Assembly (NCBI RefSeq): GCF_014649855.1
Contig: NZ_BMTV01000002.1
Location: forward strand, 174,511 to 238,510
Origin: Streptomyces roseolus
GTDB lineage: Bacteria > Actinomycetota > Actinomycetes > Streptomycetales > Streptomycetaceae
DNA length: 64,000 bases
Reading direction: 5' to 3'
Shown here one piece after another: positions 50,524 through 59,171 of this stretch (the first letter of the stretch is position 1; every line of letters starts with the position of its first letter). A model generated the notes under the pieces. The model saw only the letters and a program-made list of their open reading frames with translations, had not been told where the DNA came from and ran no database searches. The position numbers were made by a program, and so were the translations under genes.

Positions 50524-50559
50524 GATGCCCGTCGCGCCCCCTGGGGCGGGGCGGGCATC
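50524..50559 (+). terminator. GC-rich hairpin after glkA
   Basis: GATGCCCG pairs with CGGGCATC, continuing inward through GCCCC/GGGGC with mismatches. No T tail. It sits 21 bases after the glkA stop. Confidence 0.5.
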
Positions 50560-50576
50560 CGGCCTATGTTGGGTCC

Positions 50577-51362
50577 ATGGCCCTCGACGCGACCGGCGCG
50601 CTGCCGGCCTCCCGTGACGACGCGCTGCCCGCCTCCCGTACCGAGCCGGACGGCTCCGCCGTGGTCCGGATCCTCAGCTACAACATCCGCTCGATGCGCG
50701 ACGACGAGGACGCCCTCGCCCGGGTGATCCGGGCCTGCGCGCCCGACGTCATCCTCGTCCAGGAGGCGCCGCGCTTCTTCCGCTGGCGCAAACACGCGGC
50801 CCGGCTCGCCGCCAAGAGCGAACTGGTCGTGCTCTCCGGCGGGGCGACCGCCGCGGGACCGCTGCTGCTCTGCTCGCTGCGCGCCACCGTGGAACGGACC
50901 GAGGACGTGCTGCTGCCGCTCACGCCCGGCCTGCACCGGCGTGGCCTCGCCACCGCAGTCGTCCGCTTCGGGGCCGCCCGGCTCGGCCTCGTCAGCTGCC
51001 ACCTGAGTCTGCGGAAGGACGAGCGGTACGCCCAGGCCGGCCTGGTCCTCGACCGGGTCGCCGCCCTGGGCACCCCGTACACGATCGTCGCCGGCGACCT
51101 CAACGAACGGCCCGGCGGACCGGCCTTCACCCGGCTCACCGCGACGCTCCGGGACGGCTGGGCGACGACCCCGCGGGGCACCGAGCACACCCACCCCGCC
51201 GAGCGTCCGCACCAGCGCATCGACGCGATCCTGGCGACGCCCGCCGTGGAGTTCCTCGGCTGCGGCGTCCCCACCGGCCTGCCCCCCGCCGACCTGACCG
51301 CCGCCACCGACCACCTTCCGGTGCTGGCGGCGGTCCGGCTCCAGGCCCCGCCCGGAGCCTGA
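50577..51362 (+). CDS. Endonuclease/exonuclease/phosphatase-family protein
   Basis: A 261-residue protein of the DNase I-like fold: ILSYNIRSM, VILVQEAP (metal-binding Glu), LGLVSCHLSL, IVAGDLNERPGGPA and ATDHLPVLAAV in the right order. Activity could be nuclease or phosphodiesterase. No signal peptide is seen. The N-terminus has a short repeat ALPASRDDALPASR before the domain starts, so the GTG/ATG choice may shift; the ATG at 50577 lacks a clear ribosome site. Confidence 0.87.
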   Translation: MALDATGALPASRDDALPASRTEPDGSAVVRILSYNIRSMRDDEDALARVIRACAPDVILVQEAPRFFRWRKHAARLAAKSELVVLSGGATAAGPLLLCSLRATVERTEDVLLPLTPGLHRRGLATAVVRFGAARLGLVSCHLSLRKDERYAQAGLVLDRVAALGTPYTIVAGDLNERPGGPAFTRLTATLRDGWATTPRGTEHTHPAERPHQRIDAILATPAVEFLGCGVPTGLPPADLTAATDHLPVLAAVRLQAPPGA

Positions 51363-51462
51363 GGGAGCGTCGCCGCGGCGGGCGGCCTCCCGGCCGCCCC
51401 CGAGCCGCCACGTCCCGGGGCCGGGCCGGGGACGCGGCGGTGTCACCGGGGGACTTCGCCGG

Positions 51463-51591
51463 TCAGTCCCACAGGTTCCGGTTGAGCTGCTCGGCGGCCC
51501 TCGCCTCTTCCTCCTCGCGGCGCCGGCGCTCCTCCTCCCGGCGCTCTTCCTCTTCCTTCTCCTTGGCGCGGCGCTCGTCGTCGCTGCTCAT
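51463..51591 (-). CDS. 42-residue Glu/Arg-rich protein
   Basis: A short gene that length cut-offs would miss: MSSDDERRAKEKEEEERREE, then ERRRREEEEARAAEQLNRNL, ending WD. An AAGGAG ribosome site is six bases before the ATG. The sequence should form a single charged alpha helix and ends in a distinct LNRNLWD motif, which suggests selection. It is downstream of, and in the same direction as, the membrane protein gene at 51649. Function unknown. Confidence 0.7.
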   Translation of the reverse strand: MSSDDERRAKEKEEEERREEERRRREEEEARAAEQLNRNLWD

Positions 51592-51648
51592 CGTTGCTCC
51601 TTCCGCTGTGGACATGGGGTCCGTACCGGTCACAGCACCCCGGCCGCG

Positions 51649-52311
51649 TCACACCACCGCGCCGCGGCCCGGGTCGTCGTAGCCGTCGCCGTCCTCGTCG
51701 TCGCCCTTCATCCGGGCCACCAGGGTCACGAAACCGCCCAGGAAGCCGCCGACGCACAGGGTGGTGAGCCACCAGGTCATGTCCCAGCGGAAGAGGACCG
51801 CGAGGAGCATCAGGACCGGGCCGCCGACCACGGCGAGCCAGGCGAACTTGGTGGTGGTGTCGGCCTCGGGGAGCGGCGGGGGCTCCGGCGGCACGAAGTG
51901 GCCCTCGTCCGAGCTCCCGGGGCCCTCCTCGGGCTCGGCCACGCTGTAGTCGCGCGGCCCGCCGCCCGGGCGCACCCCGGGCGCGAAGGTGATCGAGCTG
52001 CCGAGGGCCGGCTTCGCGTCGCCGGGACCGTCCCCGTCGTCGCTCCCGTCGGCCTCCGCCTCCGCCGCGGGCGGCTCCCGCCGGGTCTTGTCCGGCTTCG
52101 GCACGTCCGCGCCCGACGCGGAGGCCGCCCGGGCCTCGCGGGCGTCGAGCTCCTCCGGCTCCGGGAGCCGCAGGTTCTCGATCGGCCGGAAGGGCCGGGT
52201 CCCCGGCGGGTCCGCGGGCTCCTCGCCGTACCCCGCGACGATCGCGGCCCACGCCGCCTCCTCGTCGATGGGCTGCGGCTCCCGCTCGCCACCGTCCTGC
52301 TGGTCAGCCAC
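51649..52311 (-). CDS. Conserved membrane protein with acidic cytoplasmic region
   Basis: A 220-residue protein with a long acidic, Pro-rich N-terminal region (about 1-150) and two C-terminal membrane helices (FAWLAVVGGPVLMLLAVLF and WWLTTLCVGGFLGGFVTLVA), ending in an acidic tail. GTG at 52311 (VADQQDGGEREPQ) has GGAGC upstream. It overlaps the end of the carboxylesterase gene by eight bases, so the two are cotranscribed. It is a conserved Streptomyces hypothetical. Confidence 0.8.
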   Translation of the reverse strand: MADQQDGGEREPQPIDEEAAWAAIVAGYGEEPADPPGTRPFRPIENLRLPEPEELDAREARAASASGADVPKPDKTRREPPAAEAEADGSDDGDGPGDAKPALGSSITFAPGVRPGGGPRDYSVAEPEEGPGSSDEGHFVPPEPPPLPEADTTTKFAWLAVVGGPVLMLLAVLFRWDMTWWLTTLCVGGFLGGFVTLVARMKGDDEDGDGYDDPGRGAVV

Positions 52312-53086
52312 CGCTCCTGCTCCCCTTCCCGCCCACGAGTCCCGGGGCGAGACGCTCGACGAACGCCAGACTCTCCTCGAAGATCCTCTCCGCGTCATGG
52401 TCCAACGTCGCGACGTGGTAACTCTGTTCCAGCAGGATCTCCGTCACGTCGGTGGAGGAGACCCGGCTGAGGATCCGGGCCGAGTCGGCCGGCGGCACCA
52501 CGTGGTCCTGCGGGCTGTGCAGCAGCAGGAGCGGCTGTGTGACCTGCGGCAGCTCGTCGTCGACCAGCCGGAAGAACCGCCGCAGCGAGTACGCCGCGTG
52601 CAGCGGCACCCGGGTGTAGCCGATCTCGGTCACGCCCTCCTTCGCGATGTCGCTGGCGATGCCCCTCGTCGTGGGCACGAGGTGCCGCACCACGGGCAGG
52701 GCGTGCGCGGCGAGGCCGTGCACCTTGTTGCCCGGGTTGACGAGGACGAGGCCGCGGACCGCGTCGCCGTGGCGCGCGGCGAGCCGCAGGGTCAGCGCCC
52801 CGCCCATGGAGAGTCCGAAGACGAAGACGGTGGAGCAGCGGGCGGTCAGCTCGCGCAGCGCCCGGTCCACCTCCGCGTACCAGTCGTGCCAGGTGGTGAG
52901 CTGCATGTCCTGCCAGCGCGTGCCGTGCCCGGGCAGCAGCGGCACGGACACCGTCAGGCCGCGGTCCGCGAGGTGTTCGGCCCACGGGCGCATCGACTGC
53001 GGGGAACCGGTGAATCCGTGACAGAGAAGGACGCCGACCTCTCCGCCCTCATGGCGGTACGGCTCGGCTCCGGGAAGGACCGGCAC
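52304..53086 (-). CDS. Alpha/beta hydrolase, carboxylesterase Est30-like
   Basis: A 260-residue hydrolase. The oxyanion turn LLCHGFTGSPQS, nucleophile GLSMGGA, acid in LLLHSPQDHVVPP and histidine in LEQSYHVATLDHD fit the monoacylglycerol lipase/carboxylesterase family. It hydrolyses short- to medium-chain esters in the cytoplasm. It is divergent from the PlsC-like acyltransferase, so a lipid link is possible. Confidence 0.9.
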   Translation of the reverse strand: MPVLPGAEPYRHEGGEVGVLLCHGFTGSPQSMRPWAEHLADRGLTVSVPLLPGHGTRWQDMQLTTWHDWYAEVDRALRELTARCSTVFVFGLSMGGALTLRLAARHGDAVRGLVLVNPGNKVHGLAAHALPVVRHLVPTTRGIASDIAKEGVTEIGYTRVPLHAAYSLRRFFRLVDDELPQVTQPLLLLHSPQDHVVPPADSARILSRVSSTDVTEILLEQSYHVATLDHDAERIFEESLAFVERLAPGLVGGKGSRSGG

Positions 53087-53262
53087 CGGGGTCTCCTGTT
53101 CGGTTTGCGGCTCCGGTGCGCCGGGGCGCCGGAGCCGGTGCGGAGATGGGGGAAGGGACCTTCACGGTACGCGACCGGACCGACACCGACCAGGGCCGCA
53201 GCCGGGGTGGCCGGTCGGCACGGGATAAAGTCGTCACGACGGCACACGGAAGGCATGGCGAG

Positions 53263-54009
53263 TTGATCTACGGCGCAATGAAGTTCTCCATCGGAGGGTC
53301 CCTGAAGCTGGCCTTCCGGCCCTGGGTGGAGGGCTTGGAGAACGTTCCCGCCGAGGGCCCCGCGATCCTCGCCAGCAACCACCTGTCCTTCTCGGACTCC
53401 TTCTTCCTGCCGGCCGTCCTGGACCGCAAGGTCACCTTCATCGCGAAGGCGGAGTACTTCACGACGCCCGGCCTGAAGGGCCGGCTGACCGCCGCCTTCT
53501 TCAAGGGGGTCGGCCAGCTCCCGGTGGACCGCTCGGGCGCCCGCGGCGCCGGCGAGGCCGCCATCAAGGCGGGCATCGAGGTCATCGAGGGCGGCGGCCT
53601 CTTCGGCATCTACCCCGAGGGCACCCGCTCGCCCGACGGCCGGCTCTACCGCGGCAAGCCCGGCGGTCTGGCCCGGGTGGCGCTGGCCACCGGCGCCCCG
53701 GTGATCCCGGTGGCCATGATCGACACCGAGAAGATCCAGCCGCCCGGCAAGGTCGTCCCGAAGCTGATGCGCCCCGGGATCAGGATCGGCAAGCCGCTGG
53801 ACTTCTCCCGCTACCACGGCATGGACGGCGACCGCTTCATCCTGCGCTCGGTGACCGACGAGGTCATGTACGAGATCATGAAGCTCTCCGGGCAGGAGTA
53901 CGTCGACATCTACGCGACCGCCGCCAAGCGGCAGATCGCGGAGGCCGAGAAGGCCGCCAAGGAGGCCGTGAAGGCGGAGATCGCCGCGCGGGAAGAGTCC
54001 GGCGCCTGA
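53263..54009 (+). CDS. 1-acyl-sn-glycerol-3-phosphate acyltransferase (PlsC family)
   Basis: A 248-residue acyltransferase with the NHxxxxD motif (ASNHLSFSDSFF), the substrate-phosphate motif FGIYPEGTRSPDG and a C-terminal Lys/Glu/Ala helix. It acylates lysophosphatidic acid in phospholipid synthesis. TTG at 53263 gives LIYGAMKFSIGG, with GGAAGG upstream; ATG at 53278 is the alternative. TAAAGT at 53226 is a likely -10. Confidence 0.9.
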   Translation: MIYGAMKFSIGGSLKLAFRPWVEGLENVPAEGPAILASNHLSFSDSFFLPAVLDRKVTFIAKAEYFTTPGLKGRLTAAFFKGVGQLPVDRSGARGAGEAAIKAGIEVIEGGGLFGIYPEGTRSPDGRLYRGKPGGLARVALATGAPVIPVAMIDTEKIQPPGKVVPKLMRPGIRIGKPLDFSRYHGMDGDRFILRSVTDEVMYEIMKLSGQEYVDIYATAAKRQIAEAEKAAKEAVKAEIAAREESGA

Positions 54010-54045
54010 CCCTCCCGCGAGGGAGCGCCGGCGGGGGTGGGGGAG

Positions 54046-55275
54046 ATGGCCAAGCGCGAGCGTGTCGTGCGCATGTCGGTGGAGCAGCCGCTGTGGCGTG
54101 CGCTGACCGGCTACCGGGTCCTGACGATGGTCTACGCGGTGCTGATCTTCGCCACCGGCCGGGACCGCTACGAACGGCCCTGGATCGCGGTCGCCTACCT
54201 CGCGGTGCTCTGCGTCTGGACCCTCGCCACCCTCCCCAAGGTGGCGAACGCGGCCAGCTGCACCAAGCGCTTCCTCGTCGCCGACCTCGCCCTCGCCCTC
54301 ACCGGCATCCTCCTCACCCCGCTCGCCGACGCCCACGCCCAGTCCGTGGACGGCCCCACGCTGCCGACGATATGGACGGCCGGCTCGGTCCTCGCCTACG
54401 CCATCAAGGGCGGCTGGCGCTGGGCGGGCCTCGCCTCCTCCCTCGTCGCCGTCGCCAACATCATCGAGCGGGGCCACCCCAGCCGGGACACCGTCCACAA
54501 CGTGATCCTGGTCTGGGTGGCCTCCATCGCCATCGGATACGTCGTCGAGGTCGCCCGCGCCTCCGAGCGCACCCTCGCCCGCGCCCTGGAGATCGAGGCC
54601 GCCACCCGGGAGCGCGAGCGGCTCGCCCGCGACATCCACGACAGCGTCCTGCAGGTCCTCGCGATGGTGCAGCGCCGCGGCACGGCCCTCGGCGGGGAGG
54701 CCGCGGAGCTGGGCCGGATGGCCGGTGAGCAGGAGGTCGCCCTGCGGACCCTGGTGGCCGGCGGTCTCACCCGCACCAGCCACGTCTCCGAGGACGAGTC
54801 GGAGGGAGCGGTCGTCCGGGTCGTCGAGGTCGACGACGAGCCCGCCGACGACACCCCGGTCGACCTGCGCACCCTGCTCGCCCCGCGGGCCGGCGCCCGG
54901 GTCACCCTCTCCGATCCCGGGGTGCCCGTGCCGCTGCCCGCCGCGGCCGCCCGCGAACTGGCCGCCGCCGTCGGCGCCGCCCTGGACAATGTCCGGGTGC
55001 ACGCGGGCGCGGACGCGCGCGCGTGGATCCTGGTCGAGGACTGGGACGACGAGGTCATCGTCACCGTCAGGGACGACGGCCCCGGCATCCCGGAGGGCCG
55101 GCTCGCCGAGGCGGAGGGCGAGGGCCGGATGGGCGTCGCGCTCTCCATCCGGGGGCGCCTGCGCGACCTGGGCGGCACGGCCGAGCTGATCTCGGTCCCC
55201 GGCCAGGGCACCGAAGTCGAACTGAAGGTCCCGCGACCCGCGCGGGACGCACGGGGGAAGGCAGGAGAGAAGTGA
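54046..55275 (+). CDS. macS: Sensor histidine kinase MacS
   Basis: A 409-residue kinase with about five membrane helices (residues 15-170) and a HisKA_3 domain, His198 in RLARDIHDSVLQVLAMVQ. The ATPase domain has DNVRVHA, VRDDGPGIPEG and a short G2 region (GEGRMGVALSIRGRL). The MacS family and its gene neighbours identify it; MacRS controls envelope proteins and morphogenesis in S. coelicolor. ATG at 54046 is used; GTG at 54037 and ATG at 54073 are alternatives. The stop overlaps macR. Confidence 0.9.
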   Translation: MAKRERVVRMSVEQPLWRALTGYRVLTMVYAVLIFATGRDRYERPWIAVAYLAVLCVWTLATLPKVANAASCTKRFLVADLALALTGILLTPLADAHAQSVDGPTLPTIWTAGSVLAYAIKGGWRWAGLASSLVAVANIIERGHPSRDTVHNVILVWVASIAIGYVVEVARASERTLARALEIEAATRERERLARDIHDSVLQVLAMVQRRGTALGGEAAELGRMAGEQEVALRTLVAGGLTRTSHVSEDESEGAVVRVVEVDDEPADDTPVDLRTLLAPRAGARVTLSDPGVPVPLPAAAARELAAAVGAALDNVRVHAGADARAWILVEDWDDEVIVTVRDDGPGIPEGRLAEAEGEGRMGVALSIRGRLRDLGGTAELISVPGQGTEVELKVPRPARDARGKAGEK

Positions 55276-55967
55276 ACGAGGCGCAGAGCCCGGCGGAGCA
55301 GGACCGGACCATCAAGGTGATGGTCGTCGACGACCACCCCATGTGGCGGGACGCGGTCGCCCGCGACCTGGCGGAGGCGGGCTTCGACGTGGTCGCCACC
55401 GCCGGCGACGGCGAGCAGGCCGTCCGCCGGGCCCCGGCCGTCGCCCCCGACGTCCTCGTCCTGGACCTGAACCTGCCGGCCAAGCCGGGCGTCCAGGTCT
55501 GCAAGGAGCTGGTCGGCTCGCTGCCGGGCCTGCGCGTCCTGGTCCTGTCGGCGAGCGGCGAGCACGCGGACGTCCTGGAGGCCGTGAAGTCCGGTGCCAC
55601 CGGCTACCTGCTGAAGTCGGCGGGCGCCGAGGAGCTGATCGACGCGGTCCGCCGCACCGCCGTCGGCGACCCCGTCTTCACCCCGGGCCTCGCCGGCCTG
55701 GTCCTCGGCGAGTACCGCCGCCTCGCCTCCGAGCCCGCGCCCGCCACCGGCGCCGGGGAGCCCGAGGCGCCGCGCCTCACCGACCGCGAGACCGAGGTCC
55801 TCCGGCTCGTCGCCAAGGGCCTCAGCTACAAGCAGATCGCCGAGCGGCTCGTCATCTCGCACCGCACCGTGCAGAACCACGTCCAGAACACCCTCGGCAA
55901 GCTCCAGCTGCACAACCGCGTCGAGCTGGTCCGGTACGCGATCGAGCGCGGCCTCGACGAGGGCTGA
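55272..55967 (+). CDS. macR: Response regulator MacR
   Basis: A 231-residue NarL-family regulator. Receiver: Asp20-Asp21 in VVDDHP and phosphoacceptor Asp65 in VLVLDLNLPA; LLKSAGAEEL carries the conserved lysine. LuxR-type helix-turn-helix at about residues 165-225 (LTDRETEVLRLVAKGLSYKQIAERLVISHRTVQNHVQNTLGKLQLHNRVEL). GTG start overlaps the macS stop (GTGA). Confidence 0.92.
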   Translation: MNEAQSPAEQDRTIKVMVVDDHPMWRDAVARDLAEAGFDVVATAGDGEQAVRRAPAVAPDVLVLDLNLPAKPGVQVCKELVGSLPGLRVLVLSASGEHADVLEAVKSGATGYLLKSAGAEELIDAVRRTAVGDPVFTPGLAGLVLGEYRRLASEPAPATGAGEPEAPRLTDRETEVLRLVAKGLSYKQIAERLVISHRTVQNHVQNTLGKLQLHNRVELVRYAIERGLDEG

Positions 55968-56046
55968 CCGGCCGCGTGGCCGCGCGCGGCGCCGGACCCG
56001 GCCGTATATTCGGGCGCATATGCGGCCTTTCGACGAGAGGACTGGC

Positions 56047-57048
56047 GTGGAGATCCTGGCATTCGGCGTGCAGGCGGACGAGAAGCCGCTGATCGAGAAG
56101 GCGTTCGCGGGCCACCACGACGTCCGCTGCCTCGACGTCTTCCTCACCGAGGACACCGCCCCCATCGCGGCCGGCTACGAGGTCGTCTCCACCAGCGTCA
56201 ACGCGATCCTCGACCACCGGGTCCTGCAGACCCTGGCGGCCGGCGGCACCCAGATGATCGCCCAGCGCTCCACCGGCTTCAACAACATCGACCTGGAGGT
56301 CGCCGAGCGCCTCGGCCTCACCGTCGCCCGGGTCTCGTACTACTCCCCCTACTCCGTCGCCGAGTTCGCCTGGACCCTCGCCATGGCCGTCAACCGGCGG
56401 ATCGTCCGCGCCTCCAACCGCACCCGCGACTTCGACTTCCGCCTCGACGGGCTGATGGGCCGCGACATGCGGGGCCGCACCGCCGGCGTCCTCGGCACCG
56501 GAAAGATCGGCGAGGCCTTCGCCCGGATCGCCCACGGCTTCGGCATGCGGCTCCTCGGCTGGGACGTCGCTGAGAACCCCGCGTGCGCCGCCCTCGGCAT
56601 GGAGTACGTCGAGAAGGACCGGCTCCTCGCCGAGGCCGACCTCGTCAGCCTCCACGTGCCGCTGCTGCCGGCCACCCACCACCTCCTCGACGCCGCCGCC
56701 CTCACGTCCATGAAGGACGACGCGATCCTGGTGAACTCCAGCCGGGGCGGCCTCGTCGACACCGACGCCCTCGTCACCGAGCTCCGCGCCGGCCGCTTCG
56801 CCGGCGTCGGCCTCGACGTCTACGAGGCCGAGGCCGGCCTGTTCTTCCTCGACAAGTCCCTCGCGGGCGTCGAGGACGACACCCTCGCCCGCCTGGTCAC
56901 CTTCCCGAACGTGGTGGTGACGAGCCACCAGGCGTACTACACCGAGGACGCGGTCGGCCAGATCATCGACACCACGGTCCGGAACGTCCTCGACTACATC
57001 CAGGGCAGGCGCGGCGAGAACGTCCTGGTCCCGCGGGCCGCGTCCTAG
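56047..57048 (+). CDS. D-isomer-specific 2-hydroxyacid dehydrogenase
   Basis: A 333-residue NAD-dependent dehydrogenase of the D-lactate dehydrogenase branch. Nucleotide motif GVLGTGKIGEAFARI; catalytic Arg in VNSSRGGLVDTDAL; Glu in YEAEAGLFF; His in VVTSHQAYYTEDA. It interconverts 2-oxo and D-2-hydroxy acids such as pyruvate and D-lactate. GTG at 56047 has GAGAGGA seven bases upstream. Its TAG stop overlaps the stop of the convergent trpEG gene. Confidence 0.92.
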   Translation: MEILAFGVQADEKPLIEKAFAGHHDVRCLDVFLTEDTAPIAAGYEVVSTSVNAILDHRVLQTLAAGGTQMIAQRSTGFNNIDLEVAERLGLTVARVSYYSPYSVAEFAWTLAMAVNRRIVRASNRTRDFDFRLDGLMGRDMRGRTAGVLGTGKIGEAFARIAHGFGMRLLGWDVAENPACAALGMEYVEKDRLLAEADLVSLHVPLLPATHHLLDAAALTSMKDDAILVNSSRGGLVDTDALVTELRAGRFAGVGLDVYEAEAGLFFLDKSLAGVEDDTLARLVTFPNVVVTSHQAYYTEDAVGQIIDTTVRNVLDYIQGRRGENVLVPRAAS

Positions 57049-58919
57049 ACCAGCACCCCGGCGAGGAGCGCGGCCGTCACCGAGGCGCCCTCCAGCGTCA
57101 GCACCGACTCCGGGTGGAACTGCACCCCCGCGAAACCGGGGCCGCGCAGCGCGTGCACCTCGTCCGTCTCCGCGTCCCGGCTCACCTCGATCCGGTGCAG
57201 CGCCAGCTCCGTCGCCTCCCGCTCGTCGCAGCGCGCCGTGAAGCTGTTGTAGAAGCCGACCGTCCGCTCCTGCCCGAACAGGTCGATCCGCACCTGCGCG
57301 CCCTGGAACGGGGTCCGCTTGCGCACGATGTCCAGGCCCAGCTCCGCCGCGATCAGCTCGTGCCCCAGGCACACGCCGAGGAGGCCGTGCCGGTGGCCGC
57401 GCAGCAGCTCGGCGGTGAGCCCGCGCAGGAACCGCATCTTCGGGTCGGCCGCGTCCGTCGGATCGCCCGGGCCGGGCCCGAGGACCACCGGGCCCTCGTG
57501 GGCGAGCGCCAGCTCCCGCAGCCCCGGCTCGTCGTACCGCAGCACCGACACCTCCAGGCCGGAGGAGCGCAGCAGGTGCGCCAGCATCGCGGTGAAGGTG
57601 TCCTCCGCGTCGACCACCAGCGCGTGGCCCGTCAGCTCCGCGGACCGGGTCTGCATCCGCAGCCAGAACGGCGCCAGGTCCGCCCGCCGGGCGTCCAGCG
57701 CGGCCCGTACCCGCGGATCGTCCGCCAGCCTCGGCCGGGCGGGGGAGTCGTCCGCCGGGCGTCCCTCCCGCACCCCGAGGGCCGCCAGGACCGCCGCCGC
57801 CTTCGCGTGGGTCTCCGCGACCTCGCCGGCCGGGTCCGAGTGCCGCACCAGCGTCGCCCCCACCGGGACCCGCAGCCGCCCGTCGGCCGCGATGTCGGCG
57901 GTCCGGATCAGGATGGGGGAGTCCAGCGTCTGCGCCCCGTTCCCGTCCGTGCCGAGCAGCGCGAGGGCCCCCGCGTAGTAGCCGCGCCCGCCGGCCTCGT
58001 GACGCTCGATCACCCGGCAGGCGTTCTGCACCGGGGAGCCCGTCACCGTCGCCGCGAACATCGTCTCCCGCAGCACCTCCCGCACGTCGAGCGAGGACCG
58101 GCCGCGCAGCTCGTACTCGGTGTGCGCGAGATGGGCCATCTCCTTCAGCCGGGGACCGATCACCACCCCGCCCCTGTCCCCGACCGTGCACATCATCTTC
58201 AGCTCCTCGTCGACCACCATGGAGAGCTCCTCCGTCTCCTTGCGGTCCGCGAGGAAGCCGAGCAGCCCCTCGGCGGTCGGCGCGGCCCCGTCCGGGTAGC
58301 GGTACGTGCCGCTGATCGGGTTCATGACCACGGTTCCGCCCGCCATGCGCACGTGCACCTCCGGGCTGGCCCCGACGAGGGTCCGCTCCCCGGTGTGCAC
58401 GACGAAGGTCCAGTACGCGCCCCGCTCGCCGGCGAGGAGCCGCCGGAACAGGGCCAGCGCGTCGGCCCGCCCGAAGCCCTCGATCTCACCGGTGTACGTC
58501 CGCCGGATGACGAAGTTCGCGCCCTCGCCGCCGCCGATCTCCTCCTCGATCACCCGCCGCACGGTCCCCGCGTACTCCTCGTCGGAGACGTCGAAGGCCC
58601 CGCCGGAGACCTCGACCCGGTGGGCGGGCAGCGCGTCGAGCACCGCGCCGAGCGGCAGCTCGTACGTCTCCTCGGCGACCAGCACCGACAGCGGCGTCCC
58701 GTCGTCCCGCACGTCGAAGCCGCGCTCGCGGATCTGCCGGAACGGCACCAGCGCGAGCGCCGGCCGATCGTCCACCGGCAGGTCGGCCAGCCGCTCGGCC
58801 TCGTGGACGGCGCCGATCAGCACCTCGATGGTGTCGTGGTCACGGCCCGGGGTGCGGCGGCGCAGCAGGGCGAACGGCGGGGCGGAGTCGGAGAGGAGTC
58901 GGGAGAGGTCGAAGTCCAT
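57045..58919 (-). CDS. trpE: Anthranilate synthase, fused TrpE-TrpG
   Basis: A 624-residue fusion. The N-terminal ~425 residues are the chorismate-binding TrpE part (NPISGTYRYPDG, ADRKETEELSMVVDEELKMM, ATVTGSPVQNACRVIE). The C-terminal ~190 residues are the glutamine amidotransferase, with the nucleophile in GVCLGHELIAAELG and the His-Glu pair in GVQFHPESVLT. It makes anthranilate from chorismate and glutamine. The ATG at 58919 follows GGAAGGA. A Trp-rich leader and attenuator lie upstream on the same strand. The FFSxTPE-type feedback details were not assessed. Confidence 0.94.
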   Translation of the reverse strand: MDFDLSRLLSDSAPPFALLRRRTPGRDHDTIEVLIGAVHEAERLADLPVDDRPALALVPFRQIRERGFDVRDDGTPLSVLVAEETYELPLGAVLDALPAHRVEVSGGAFDVSDEEYAGTVRRVIEEEIGGGEGANFVIRRTYTGEIEGFGRADALALFRRLLAGERGAYWTFVVHTGERTLVGASPEVHVRMAGGTVVMNPISGTYRYPDGAAPTAEGLLGFLADRKETEELSMVVDEELKMMCTVGDRGGVVIGPRLKEMAHLAHTEYELRGRSSLDVREVLRETMFAATVTGSPVQNACRVIERHEAGGRGYYAGALALLGTDGNGAQTLDSPILIRTADIAADGRLRVPVGATLVRHSDPAGEVAETHAKAAAVLAALGVREGRPADDSPARPRLADDPRVRAALDARRADLAPFWLRMQTRSAELTGHALVVDAEDTFTAMLAHLLRSSGLEVSVLRYDEPGLRELALAHEGPVVLGPGPGDPTDAADPKMRFLRGLTAELLRGHRHGLLGVCLGHELIAAELGLDIVRKRTPFQGAQVRIDLFGQERTVGFYNSFTARCDEREATELALHRIEVSRDAETDEVHALRGPGFAGVQFHPESVLTLEGASVTAALLAGVLV

Positions 58920-58975
58920 GGCAGTGGGTTCCTTCCGGTCGGAGTACGGAGAGGAACGGCCTCGCGGGTACGAGA

Positions 58976-58998
58976 AAGGCCGCCCCTCGGGCGGCCTT
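58976..58998 (-). terminator. Attenuator hairpin of trpEG
   Basis: AAGGCCGCCC-GAG-GGGCGGCCTT followed on the minus strand by TCTCG. A perfect 10-bp stem between the leader peptide stop and the trpEG start, in the position of an attenuator. Confidence 0.85.
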
Positions 58999-59022
58999 CG
59001 CGTGGTCTTCGGGTACGCGCAG

Positions 59023-59079
59023 TCAGTGGGCCGCCGGAGGGACGGTCCACCACCAGTTCTGGTTCGAAGGCGCGTACAC
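59023..59079 (-). CDS. trpL: trp leader peptide
   Basis: An 18-residue leader, MYAPSNQNWWWTVPPAAH, with three consecutive TGG tryptophan codons and a TGA stop 25 bases before the attenuator stem. Ribosome stalling at these codons when tryptophan is scarce should prevent the terminator from forming. The GTG start has no ribosome site and lies seven bases after TACAGT, so the leader is probably translated from the very 5' end. A trp attenuator of this kind is known upstream of the Streptomyces anthranilate synthase gene. Confidence 0.88.
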   Translation of the reverse strand: MYAPSNQNWWWTVPPAAH

Positions 59080-59085
59080 GCGAGC

Positions 59086-59091
59086 ACTGTA
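59086..59091 (-). promoter_or_regulatory. -10 hexamer TACAGT of the trpL-trpEG transcript
   Basis: TACAGT on the minus strand ends six bases before the leader GTG. No convincing -35 is visible because the upstream bases form the amidase terminator hairpin. Confidence 0.6.
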
Positions 59092-59109
59092 ACCCAGGCG
59101 GGCACGGGA

Positions 59110-59153
59110 ACGGGGCCCGTGCCACGCCGCGGAAGGCGTGGCACGGGCCCCGT
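59110..59153 (-). terminator. Terminator of the amidase gene
   Basis: A perfect 19-bp stem (ACGGGGCCCGTGCCACGCC and complement) with a GCGGAA loop, 19 bases beyond the amidase stop and just upstream of the trpL promoter. Confidence 0.88.
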
Positions 59154-59171
59154 CCGCGGGGCTCGACCGGA

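Noticed and set aside
56015..56024. CGCATATGCG palindrome before the 2-hydroxyacid dehydrogenase
   Set aside because: It is a 10-bp self-complementary word with no second copy or promoter context, so chance is a sufficient explanation.
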